Source: CAUPWF01 sp964367905
GTDB taxonomy: Bacteria; Bacillota; Clostridia; Lachnospirales; Lachnospiraceae
DNA: 14,711 bases
Assembly (NCBI GenBank): GCA_964367905.1
Contig: CAYIZP010000055.1
Span: 1-14,711, forward strand
Direction: 5' to 3'
The translations under genes and the position numbers were made by a program. Below the pieces are notes generated by a model that was not told the DNA's origin, did not search any database, and worked only from the letters and a program-made list of their open reading frames with translations. Each line of letters starts with the position of its first letter. Positions within the stretch are counted from its first letter, which is position 1. Positions 6,252 through 13,341 of the stretch are shown here, piece by piece.

Positions 6252-7508
6252 ATGAATTCAAACAAACCAAACTATACACGAATCAAGCTCGCATGTTATG
6301 CCACGAATGTATGTATGTCCACTGTAATTATCATGCCTGCATTGTTATTTCTCACCTTCCGTGAACTGTATGGAATCTCCTATACCTTACTCGGATTATT
6401 AACTGTGATTAATTTTTCCACCCAACTCCTCGTTGATCTAGTATTTTCTTTCTATTCAAATAAGTTCAACATGGAAAAAACAATAAAAAGTATTCCAATC
6501 ATTGCTATCATCGGGTTTTCAATCTACGCAATATCTCCCATGATATTAGAAGAATATGCTTATTTAGGCTTGGTATTGGGAACGATTATTTTCTCCGGAG
6601 CTAGTGGGCTTGCGGAAGTCTTAGTCAGTCCAGTCATCGCTGCAATCCCTTCCGAGAATCCAGACCGCGAAATGAGTCGTTTACATTCTGCTTATGCGTG
6701 GGGGGTAGTTTTTGTTACCATCTTCTCTACCATCGTATTACAAATCATCGGGAATGAAAATTGGTACATACTAGTATTCTTACTTTTGATCGTCCCGATT
6801 TTTGCCTGTATTTTATTCTTTGGTGTAAGTTTGCCACCTTTGCATGCACACGAAAAAGCTGGAAGTATCCTGAAACTCTTCAAAAACAAGGGCATGCTAT
6901 TCTGTTTTTTCGCCATCTTCTTCGGTGGTGCCAGTGAGAACATTATCTCTCAATGGAGTTCTAGCTACCTAGAGCAGACCCTATCCCTACCAAAAATCTG
7001 GGTTGACATCCTAGGTGTAGCATTCTTCGCTGTCATGTTAGGAATCGGGCGTAGTTTATATGCAAGTCGCGGAAAAGATATACGAAAAACTATGTTATTT
7101 GGCGCAATCGGTGCGAGTATTTCCTATTTAATCGTAATTTTTGTAGATATACCAGCCATCACCATTCTTGCATGCGCCATCATTGGATACTTTGTTGCCA
7201 TGCTCTGGCCTGGGAGCCTTGTTTTGGTACAAGAAAAATTCCCTACCGCAGGAGTCGCAGTATTTGCACTCATGGCAGCAGGGGGAGATATGGGATCAGC
7301 CATTGGTCCTCAGTTAATGGGAGCCGTAACCGATTTCACAATACAAAATAAATTTTTAATAACACTCGGAACTAATTGGGGTTATTCTCCTGAGCAATTT
7401 GGAATGAAGTGCGGAATGCTAATTTCACTATTCTTCCCACTCGCTTGCGCCCTTCTATTGTTTTGTGAACGTAAGAAGAATAAATCTATTTCCGACGAAA
7501 CCAAATAG
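6252..7508 (+). CDS. Major facilitator superfamily (MFS) permease
   Basis: This 418-residue protein has about 12 hydrophobic helices in two halves, separated by a hydrophilic loop near residues 195-212. The first-half segment GLAEVLVSPVIAA, with the following NPDREMSRLHSAYAWG (about residues 136-151), resembles MFS members related to the FucP/sugar-type and uncharacterised YbjJ-like groups. Another recognisable stretch is SQWSSSYLEQ near 231-240. The substrate cannot be predicted. The ATG at 6252 has an AAAGAGG ribosome site 10 bases upstream. The gene follows mrpD after 92 bases on the same strand and may be co-transcribed. Its last 23 bases overlap the convergent MATE gene. The superfamily is secure; the specificity is not. 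Confidence 0.85.
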   Translation: MNSNKPNYTRIKLACYATNVCMSTVIIMPALLFLTFRELYGISYTLLGLLTVINFSTQLLVDLVFSFYSNKFNMEKTIKSIPIIAIIGFSIYAISPMILEEYAYLGLVLGTIIFSGASGLAEVLVSPVIAAIPSENPDREMSRLHSAYAWGVVFVTIFSTIVLQIIGNENWYILVFLLLIVPIFACILFFGVSLPPLHAHEKAGSILKLFKNKGMLFCFFAIFFGGASENIISQWSSSYLEQTLSLPKIWVDILGVAFFAVMLGIGRSLYASRGKDIRKTMLFGAIGASISYLIVIFVDIPAITILACAIIGYFVAMLWPGSLVLVQEKFPTAGVAVFALMAAGGDMGSAIGPQLMGAVTDFTIQNKFLITLGTNWGYSPEQFGMKCGMLISLFFPLACALLLFCERKKNKSISDETK

Positions 7509-8820
7509 GTAAAACAACCCCCTTTACTACAGATGAGATTGTAATTGCCCACCAAATTCCATTGAGCCCCAATGCAGTGGTACTCAAAATCAGTGCAAGC
7601 GGTATTCTCATTGCCGTGAATACAATTCCAACAATGGATGGTGGAAAACTCTTCCCTAAACCTTGGAACGCACCCGCGGTAGTAAGCTCTATACACATAA
7701 ACACTTGGGAACACCCCATAATTCGTAGATAATCCACACCCTGCTGTAATAATTCAGGTTCTCGAATAAATAATGGAAATAGGTGATAGGGGAAAAATAT
7801 CAAGATTCCTCCTGTCACAAGTCCCCATGCAAACATAATTCTAAACGCAGTGCTATAACCTCTTTTCACTCGTTCATCTTTTTTCGCACCATAATTCTGT
7901 GCGATAAATGTGTTAACTGCACTCCCAAATCCTTCCGCTGTCATCCAAGTAATCGACTCAATCTGACTCCCCACTCTCTGTACTGCTATCGCCGCGTCGC
8001 CAAACTCTGTAATCATTCTCGTTAATATCATGGAAATACAGGTAAACAACATGCTCTGAATTCCTACTGGAAATCCAATCTTAACAATATCCTTTGCTTT
8101 TTCCATATCGAATTGGTTCACCAAGGTCTTGTTCAGCACCTTCGGAAAAATTTCTTTATCCCTACTTGCCATAAACATAAACACAGTGAACACAATTACT
8201 TGTGCAAATATCGTTGCAATTCCCGCTCCAACAATTCCTAGTTCAGGAAATGGTCCAATACCAAATATCAAAACTGGATCCAATGCCATATTAATGGATA
8301 GTCCAATCGCAGTCGCAATAAATGTAAAGGCGCTCTTCCCAAGTGCAGTCCAAATCCCCGTCATAATCAGGTTTACAAAATTAAAAAATACGAACCCACC
8401 AACAATTCTAAGGTATGCTTCCGCATCACGAATCGTGTTCACATCACTCATATTAAAAAATGCAGTCAATTGTGGTGCAAACACCATGCAGATGAATCCA
8501 AATAACATCCCCATCACAACACCTAGTTGCAATGCAGTCTTTGCATAGCCTGCTGCCTCTCTCCCCTTTCCTGCACCCAACTTTTGCGCGATGTAGACCT
8601 GACCTCCAACTCGAGCAATAATTGTAAATCCTGCCGATAGCCACATATACATTCCTGCAACTCCAACGGACGTAACTGCCGCACTGCCAATTCGACCAAT
8701 CCACAACATATCTGTCAAATTATATGCCATCTGCAAAAAAGAAGACGCCATAATTGGGAATGCTAATTTTGTCAATCCCAATGAAATGGAACCCTCTAAT
8801 AAATTCACCTGCTTACTCAT
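7486..8820 (-). CDS. MATE family multidrug/sodium (or proton) antiporter
   Basis: This is a 444-residue, 12-helix protein with the two-fold MATE repeat. The N-terminal half begins LGLTKLAFPIMASSFLQMAYNLTD, wording typical of MatE domains, and the internal motif IGLSINMALDPVLIFG is a strong family signature. The second half restarts with a similar pattern, KIGFPVGIQSML. MATE pumps export cationic drugs or metabolites using sodium or proton gradients, so the neighbouring cation antiporter could matter to it; that link is only inference. ATG 8820 is preferred over the in-frame TTG at 8823 because the GAGGG site (8826-8830) is 5 bases from the ATG and only 2 from the TTG. The 3' end overlaps the MFS gene by 23 bases, tail to tail, with no terminator between them. 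It is probably read from its own short leader or by read-through from the lipoprotein gene. Confidence 0.92.
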   Translation of the reverse strand: MSKQVNLLEGSISLGLTKLAFPIMASSFLQMAYNLTDMLWIGRIGSAAVTSVGVAGMYMWLSAGFTIIARVGGQVYIAQKLGAGKGREAAGYAKTALQLGVVMGMLFGFICMVFAPQLTAFFNMSDVNTIRDAEAYLRIVGGFVFFNFVNLIMTGIWTALGKSAFTFIATAIGLSINMALDPVLIFGIGPFPELGIVGAGIATIFAQVIVFTVFMFMASRDKEIFPKVLNKTLVNQFDMEKAKDIVKIGFPVGIQSMLFTCISMILTRMITEFGDAAIAVQRVGSQIESITWMTAEGFGSAVNTFIAQNYGAKKDERVKRGYSTAFRIMFAWGLVTGGILIFFPYHLFPLFIREPELLQQGVDYLRIMGCSQVFMCIELTTAGAFQGLGKSFPPSIVGIVFTAMRIPLALILSTTALGLNGIWWAITISSVVKGVVLPIWFRRK

Positions 8821-8876
8821 CAAAACCCTCTATTTCTCGTGTAGTACCACTACTTTTTTCTTATATACCGATACAA

Positions 8877-8904
8877 ACAGAGGAACCATTCCTGATTCCT
8901 CTGT
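8877..8904 (-). terminator. 9-bp hairpin between the lipoprotein and MATE genes
   Basis: ACAGAGGAA (8877-8885) pairs perfectly with TTCCTCTGT (8896-8904) around a 10-base loop. On the minus strand the hairpin is followed by TTGTAT, a short T-rich tail. It lies 64 bases past the lipoprotein stop codon and about 56 bases before the MATE start, so it fits as a moderate terminator of the lipoprotein gene that may let some transcription reach the MATE gene. Confidence 0.55.
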
Positions 8905-8967
8905 CTCATGCTTCCCTATTATATACTATATTCCTCTTATTTACAAATTTATTTCACACGGACTTTC

Positions 8968-10086
8968 TTACATCAACATCATTTTATCCCATACGTTGAA
9001 ATACATATCCACCTGTGTCTGATCGACAAAATCAACTGGCGTGCCAAATGCATAAAAATAAGTGTGCGTATCTGTGTTGAATACTACGGCATCCCATTGC
9101 TTCGTATCCTCATTCAATCCAGTATACCAAGTCGCTAGATACGCTGGATATGTTAACATCGCCGAATAATCTTCGTACTCAACGATTGAAAAATTCTGAG
9201 TTTCATATCCCGTGATTTCTGCAGCTTTTTCGTAAAAATAACCTTCTACCTCACCCGAATAAGTTGCATAGGATGATAGGAATCCAGTGTTTATAATCGT
9301 AGTCAATCCATCTTCTGTCAAATCTTCATAAAAATAACCACCATTATAATCATTATTCGTTTCAATGATAGTCGTCCCCGTAAATCCAGGACCGCCTGAC
9401 AGAACTGGTACATAATCCTCTACCATCTCCGCCGTCTGATCTTCCATTCCTTCCTCATCTCCTACAACATCTGCATGGGCAAAGTAGAAACCACTTCCCA
9501 TATAGGCATCTGCATCCCCAAACATGCTCTGAGGATATAGCTCATTCACGATAAGGTCTACCCCTCCATCCATGGTATAACACACATAACTCGCCACCTG
9601 TCCGTCCACAAGAGAATTTGATGTCAGTGTTTTCCATACACTATCCAGCATAAACCAACGCAAATGATCTAGGTCTTGGAACTGAAACTCGTCCGTACTC
9701 TGCCAACCCTGTTCTGCGGTAAGCAAAGTCGAATCTGTAGACCAGTCCACTATCACATATCCTCCATCCTCTAGGCGAATATTATTGGTTGAAAAATTCA
9801 ACCCTGTCAATTCCGTAAGTCCATCCATTAGAATCTCAGGAGTCAAATCCCCCTCGTATTCCATCTCAAATTGGCGAATAGTACCTTCTGGTGGGTCTAC
9901 ATTTCCATAACTCGCATCCGTATAAAGCGTCGCTACACTTAATGGAGCAGACTCCTCTACCTCGGTGATTCCTCCTTTTTCCTCTTCCGCCTGCGCCGGT
10001 ACATCTGCAACTTCTTCCTGACCACATGCCGACAGAACAAAACCTAATGTTACAACCAAAACAATACATAGAATTTTTTTCCTCAT
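8968..10086 (-). CDS. Secreted lipoprotein with a GerMN-like domain
   Basis: This 372-residue protein starts with a lipoprotein signal: a KK charge cluster, a hydrophobic core and the lipobox LSAC with lipidated Cys21. An acidic, low-complexity linker (about 22-48) follows. Residues 65-180 read like a GerMN domain, the fold of the spore-germination protein GerM and related lipoproteins, for example LTPEILMDGLTELTG near 81-95, YVIVDWSTDS near 110-119 and CYTMDGGVDL near 169-178. The C-terminal 140 residues are rich in Tyr and Asp, and I do not recognise them. The mature protein is strongly acidic. The start is ATG 10086, with AAAGGAGG about 10 bases upstream; the open frame extends to a TTG at 10119, but that falls inside a terminator hairpin. 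It lies just downstream of the two-component genes, suggesting a sensory or envelope role. Lipoprotein is confident; GerMN is likely but unproven. Confidence 0.78.
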   Translation of the reverse strand: MRKKILCIVLVVTLGFVLSACGQEEVADVPAQAEEEKGGITEVEESAPLSVATLYTDASYGNVDPPEGTIRQFEMEYEGDLTPEILMDGLTELTGLNFSTNNIRLEDGGYVIVDWSTDSTLLTAEQGWQSTDEFQFQDLDHLRWFMLDSVWKTLTSNSLVDGQVASYVCYTMDGGVDLIVNELYPQSMFGDADAYMGSGFYFAHADVVGDEEGMEDQTAEMVEDYVPVLSGGPGFTGTTIIETNNDYNGGYFYEDLTEDGLTTIINTGFLSSYATYSGEVEGYFYEKAAEITGYETQNFSIVEYEDYSAMLTYPAYLATWYTGLNEDTKQWDAVVFNTDTHTYFYAFGTPVDFVDQTQVDMYFNVWDKMMLM

Positions 10087-10117
10087 ATAACCACATCCTC
10101 CTTTATATTGATAAAAC

Positions 10118-10150
10118 AAAAACTGTTATACAGACAGTATAACAGTTTTT
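10118..10150 (-). terminator. Perfect 14-bp intrinsic terminator after the response regulator
   Basis: The arms at 10118-10131 and 10137-10150 (core CTGTTATAC / GTATAACAG) pair perfectly over 14 bases around a 5-base loop. On the minus strand the hairpin ends in a TTTTTGTTTTAT tract, so it is a strong terminator for the kinase/regulator operon. It is T-tailed on the plus strand too. Only 31 bases separate it from the lipoprotein start codon. Confidence 0.85.
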
Positions 10151-10164
10151 CGAAATTATTTAAA
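10136..10164 (-). promoter_or_regulatory. Candidate lipoprotein promoter lying over the terminator
   Basis: On the minus strand, TTTAAA (10159-10164) and TATACT (10136-10141) are 17 bases apart, with a TG one base before the -10 (TGTTATACT). The -10 lies in the terminator hairpin, so transcripts from here would start inside it and would not form the full stem. This could give the lipoprotein gene its own expression, independent of the upstream operon. The dyad could also act as an operator. Confidence 0.4.
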
Positions 10165-10185
10165 ATTGTGAAGAAAAAGGTAGAA

Positions 10186-10872
10186 TTAATGTTCAATAAA
10201 CACATATCCCTTCCCATAACTAGATAATATATCGTAGTTTTTGCTATTTTCGCAGTCTGTTTTCTGTCTCAATTTGGAAATATGTTTACACAATACCCTT
10301 GTATCTTGATTTGAAACATTCCCCCACACCATCTCATATAACTCATCTCGAAGAAGCTCTCGATTTTTGTTTTGCATAAGCACGGACAATAAGACAAATT
10401 CTGTCTTCGTTAAAGAGATATCCTTGCCTTCAATTGTTGCAATCGCCTTAGCCATATCCAAGGTCAATCTCCCCACCATAATTTCCGTGGACTTCGTCTC
10501 TTCTAATTTCTGCTCTCGGTCTAGAAGCCTTTCGATCACCGCATAAAGCTCATCGAAACTATAAGGCTTTGTAATATAATAATCCGCCCCTCTCTTCAAC
10601 CCCTCTATTCGATCCTTCACTTCGGTTTTTGCTGATAAAAATAGTACTGGCTTATCACTGATTTTACGAAATTCTTCGCATACATCATACCCGCTCCCAT
10701 CTGGAAGCATCACATCTAACACAAGTAAATCCACAGTATTTTTTTCTAGTATACGTAGGGCATCGGATACATTTGTTGCTGTGAGCACCTTGCAGTTTCT
10801 TCTCTCCAACATCCTTTTATTCGCCTCTAATACATCAATCTCGTCCTCTACCATCAGAATACATTCTGTCAT
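10186..10872 (-). CDS. OmpR/PhoB-family response regulator
   Basis: This is a 228-residue transcription factor. The receiver domain (1-118) has the acidic pocket Glu9-Asp10, phospho-acceptor Asp53 (LVLDVMLPDGSG), switch residue Ser80 and Lys102 (ITKPYSFDEL). The C-terminal winged helix (about 128-228) contains LTKTEFVLLSVLM and ends with the usual GYVF wing, so it should bind DNA as a phosphorylated dimer. The ATG overlaps the kinase stop as ATGA, indicating translational coupling to the kinase. A ribosome site (GAGGGG) lies inside the kinase end. The target genes cannot be known from sequence; the lipoprotein directly downstream and the gene pair itself are the obvious candidates. A strong terminator follows the stop codon. 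Confidence 0.93.
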   Translation of the reverse strand: MTECILMVEDEIDVLEANKRMLERRNCKVLTATNVSDALRILEKNTVDLLVLDVMLPDGSGYDVCEEFRKISDKPVLFLSAKTEVKDRIEGLKRGADYYITKPYSFDELYAVIERLLDREQKLEETKSTEIMVGRLTLDMAKAIATIEGKDISLTKTEFVLLSVLMQNKNRELLRDELYEMVWGNVSNQDTRVLCKHISKLRQKTDCENSKNYDILSSYGKGYVFIEH

Positions 10873-12161
10873 AAAACTTCCCCTCTTTTCGGCAAACGAA
10901 ATGTTACACTCGTCCCTCTTCCTTCTTCACTCTCTATCTCAATTGCACCCTCATGTGCCGTAATAATTTGATGACAAATATACAAACCAATTCCATGTCT
11001 CCAGTAATCCTCACTCATGGAGACATAACCTTTAAACACCTCTTTTTTTATCTTTTCTGCCATTCCCGTTCCTGTATCAGAAATGGTCACAGCTTGAATT
11101 CCATCTATTTCATTAAGTCCTATCGTAATCTTTCCATTTCTCGTGTGTTTATTAGAATTCGACAACAAATTAATCACCACCTGTAACAACCTAGCATAGT
11201 CCGCCGTCACCAGCGGAACCTCTTCTAATTCATACGCGATTTCATTCTTCTTCATCTTAAACTCTGCCGACAGTACCGCAACACCTTCTTGTATCACATC
11301 TTCTAAACTTATAGACTCCAGACTCAAAGCCAATCGCCCTTGCTCGATTGAGACCGTATCCATTAGATCCATAAGAATTCTGTCTATGTTCACAACTACA
11401 CGCTTTACCGTATGTAAATTCTTCCGAATCAACTCTAGGTCTTGTGGGTCTTCCCCTATCAGTTCTATCGTATCCTGGGCTGTTACCGTGATTGCCGTGA
11501 GCGGATTTTTAATCTCATGAGCAACTGTCGTCAAGAATGTGGATTTCGCTTCATTGTGTCTCTGCAATTCCTTATTCTTATTTGCCAATTGCCTCTGTTG
11601 TTCTCTGTATTCCCTGATATGAAAAAATATCACTGTTCCACACACAATACTAGCACAGAGAAAATCAATCAAGACATCACTGAGAAACTGCTCTTCCGTT
11701 GTAAAATATGTAACTGATTGTGGGTTAAAATAAGAATAAATCGATATCCCAAGAAACATAATAATTTCTAATGTAGACATAATAATTGCTTCTACCTTCT
11801 CCAACATAAGAACTGTAAAAACCACTGCAAACAAAAAGAAATTCGACATCCCACTATGATACCCTCCATCCGCAAAGAAAATCAGTGGAAAAATCACGAA
11901 GAAAACCGTGATGATTGTGATGTAATAACAATGTTTATACTTGCCTGTTTTCTGTGAATACACTAGCATTCCTGCCGAAAAGAATATAGAGATAAAACAG
12001 AGAAGTGCCGATGTCCAGTCTGAACCGCTTACGACAGCCAACACAAAGACAACCGCACACATAAGTGTGGCTGCAAGTGCTAAGATATTAAAAAGTCTAA
12101 CTCGAAATTCCAATGTTGTGCTAAAAAATCGTTCTATAAATTCATTCAAGTTTTGTTTCAT
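10869..12161 (-). CDS. Membrane-bound sensor histidine kinase
   Basis: This 430-residue kinase has an N-terminal sensor of about six hydrophobic helices (residues 22-182) with only short external loops. It probably senses something in or at the membrane rather than binding a ligand in a large outer domain. A short coiled linker (183-205) leads to the dimerisation box TTVAHEIKNPLT, with phospho-acceptor His215. The ATPase domain has the N box NLLSNSNKH (331-339), G1 DTGTGM (362-367) and G2 HGIGLYI (389-395). A GAGGGG site (12170-12175) lies 8 bases before the ATG. It is the first gene of the two-component operon and overlaps the regulator gene by 4 bases. The ligand is unknown. Confidence 0.92.
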   Translation of the reverse strand: MKQNLNEFIERFFSTTLEFRVRLFNILALAATLMCAVVFVLAVVSGSDWTSALLCFISIFFSAGMLVYSQKTGKYKHCYYITIITVFFVIFPLIFFADGGYHSGMSNFFLFAVVFTVLMLEKVEAIIMSTLEIIMFLGISIYSYFNPQSVTYFTTEEQFLSDVLIDFLCASIVCGTVIFFHIREYREQQRQLANKNKELQRHNEAKSTFLTTVAHEIKNPLTAITVTAQDTIELIGEDPQDLELIRKNLHTVKRVVVNIDRILMDLMDTVSIEQGRLALSLESISLEDVIQEGVAVLSAEFKMKKNEIAYELEEVPLVTADYARLLQVVINLLSNSNKHTRNGKITIGLNEIDGIQAVTISDTGTGMAEKIKKEVFKGYVSMSEDYWRHGIGLYICHQIITAHEGAIEIESEEGRGTSVTFRLPKRGEVL

Positions 12162-12208
12162 TCGTCATGCCCCTCAAGTAGATTTAATTTTCTTAATCAA
12201 TTTCCTCT

Positions 12209-12238
12209 ATTATACAATATACAATACTATGAACACAA
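12209..12238 (-). promoter_or_regulatory. Candidate promoter of the two-component operon
   Basis: On the minus strand a perfect TATAAT (12209-12214) lies about 48 bases upstream of the kinase ATG, with a weak -35 TTGTGT (12233-12238) 18 bases further upstream. The -35 overlaps the T tract of the preceding terminator, so one operon ends exactly where the next begins. Confidence 0.5.
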
Positions 12239-12287
12239 GAAAAAGTGTGTATCTAAGTATTGGACCCCCAATATCAGACACACACTT
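12236..12287 (-). terminator. Strong intrinsic terminator of the redox/arsenate reductase operon
   Basis: The outer arms AAGTGTGT (12243-12250) and ACACACTT (12280-12287) pair perfectly. The stem continues inward (TCT/AGA, then TATTGG/CCAATA) with two A-C mismatches and one bulge, to a small loop near 12264. On the minus strand the hairpin is followed by TTTTTCTTG. It lies just past the stop codon of the ferredoxin-ArsC gene. Confidence 0.85.
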
Positions 12288-12302
12288 CTATCTTAAATTG
12301 AA

Positions 12303-12956
12303 TTAACTTAGCTTTTCTTTTAATTTTAATACTCTGTCATGAATTTCCTTGATAATCAGCTTAAACTCATCATCATCTTTTCCTGTTGGATCTTCCAATC
12401 CCCAGTTCTCTGCATATTCAGAAGGAACATTTGGACAGCTTACATTACAGCCCATGAAGATCACAACATCTGGATCTGGAATGTCATCAATCGTCTTATT
12501 GAACTGTGTTTCTTCCATATCTACATCATAGATTTCTTTGATCAATCTCACTGCATCCTGATTGATTTGATTCTTGATAATTGTTCCTGCAGAATAACTA
12601 TCAAATACATCACTACCATACATCTTGCCAATCGCCTCAGCCATTTGGCTTCTGCATGAGTTGTGATTACAGACAAAGGCTACCTTCGGCTTTCCTTCAC
12701 ATGTTAATTCTGGCTTATAGCTCTCGAAATCGTATTCGATATCTTGTGTTCCATCATCTCCAAAATAGTGAATTGCCCCTACTGGACATTTTTTCTCGCA
12801 ACCATGACATCCATGCACACAGCCATTTCCATACACAACCTTTGGCTTTTCTGTATCTTCATCAGGCTTATACACTCCATGCTGACACATATCATTACAG
12901 ACCATACATCCTACACATTTATCATAATCAATTACTGGATACCAACCTTTACTCAT
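12303..12956 (-). CDS. arsC: Dicluster ferredoxin fused to a thioredoxin-type arsenate reductase (ArsC, LMW phosphatase fold)
   Basis: This 217-residue protein has two parts. Residues 1-80 form a ferredoxin-like domain with two cysteine sets, CVGCMVCNDMC (Cys14, 17, 20, 24) and CVHGCHGCEKKCP (Cys46, 50, 53, 57), enough for two 4Fe-4S clusters; the second set has three residues between its first two cysteines instead of two. Residues 90-217 are an ArsC of the low-molecular-weight phosphatase fold: the P-loop CNHNSCRS (96-103) gives nucleophile Cys96 and Arg102, FMGCNVSCP supplies Cys170 and Cys174, and EDPTG supplies the acid Asp189. The expected cascade Cys96-Cys170-Cys174 resembles that of pI258-type ArsC. 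Soluble ArsC is normally about 130 residues with no iron-sulfur domain. AGGAGG precedes the ATG. Last gene of the redox operon. A related phosphatase-fold function is possible. Confidence 0.85.
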   Translation of the reverse strand: MSKGWYPVIDYDKCVGCMVCNDMCQHGVYKPDEDTEKPKVVYGNGCVHGCHGCEKKCPVGAIHYFGDDGTQDIEYDFESYKPELTCEGKPKVAFVCNHNSCRSQMAEAIGKMYGSDVFDSYSAGTIIKNQINQDAVRLIKEIYDVDMEETQFNKTIDDIPDPDVVIFMGCNVSCPNVPSEYAENWGLEDPTGKDDDEFKLIIKEIHDRVLKLKEKLS

Positions 12957-12970
12957 TCGTATATCCTCCT

Positions 12971-13309
12971 TTAAAATCCTGCTTTTTGAAGCAATGTTTT
13001 TGCTTCTTCTGCTTTGATTAGTTTTCCCATTGCCACTACTTTGCTATCAATTACTAGAGCAGGTGTAGACATTACACCATATTGTGCGATTTGAGCCATA
13101 TCTCCGATATTAACAACCTCATCTGTAATTCCCAATTCAGCTGCTGCTTTCTTCACATTTTCAAACGTGTCTGCACTCTTTTGACAACATGCTCCTAACA
13201 CAATGATTCTAGCCTTCTCAATGTCTGCGATGCTGCACTGTCCTCCACAGCTACAAGTTGCTTCCAATACTGGCTCTTCTTTTTTCTTACCTAATCCAAA
13301 TAGTCCCAT
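12971..13309 (-). CDS. Small thioredoxin-fold redox protein (TM0996/MTH895-like) with a CxxS site
   Basis: This 112-residue protein has a thioredoxin/glutaredoxin fold over residues 33-112. The first strand leads into LGACCQKSADTF (39-50) and the later STPALV (81-86) has cis-Pro83. In the TM0996/MTH895 family the active site is usually G-x-G-C-x-x-C; aligned to that, Cys42 is the nucleophile and the resolving cysteine is Ser45, with an extra Cys41 next to it. The N-terminus carries a basic GKKK stretch and the cluster CSCGGQC (Cys19, 21, 25), which could be a metal or disulfide site. There is no signal peptide, so it is cytoplasmic. AGGAGG lies 6 bases before the ATG. It sits between ccdA and the ferredoxin-ArsC gene, which suggests it carries electrons between the two. 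Confidence 0.8.
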   Translation of the reverse strand: MGLFGLGKKKEEPVLEATCSCGGQCSIADIEKARIIVLGACCQKSADTFENVKKAAAELGITDEVVNIGDMAQIAQYGVMSTPALVIDSKVVAMGKLIKAEEAKTLLQKAGF

Positions 13310-13341
13310 AATAATCCTCCTAAATTTGCCATTCTTTTCTG

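Noticed and set aside
7382..8548. Open frames on either strand inside the MATE gene (for example 8129-8548 plus, 7382-7714 minus)
   Set aside because: They lie within a well-conserved MATE coding frame and their translations show no domain or signal features.
8821..8823. TTG 8823 as start of the MATE protein
   Set aside because: Only 2 bases separate it from the GAGGG ribosome site; the next codon is an ATG with workable spacing.
8839..8859. Small hairpin GTAGT/ACTAC followed by a T run on the plus strand
   Set aside because: The 5-bp stem is weak and no plus-strand gene ends there, so a terminator call has no partner gene.
12339..13021. Plus-strand open frames across the ferredoxin-ArsC and redox genes
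   Set aside because: Their Cys/His/Tyr/Ser-rich translations are typical shadows of the real minus-strand genes; no ribosome sites.
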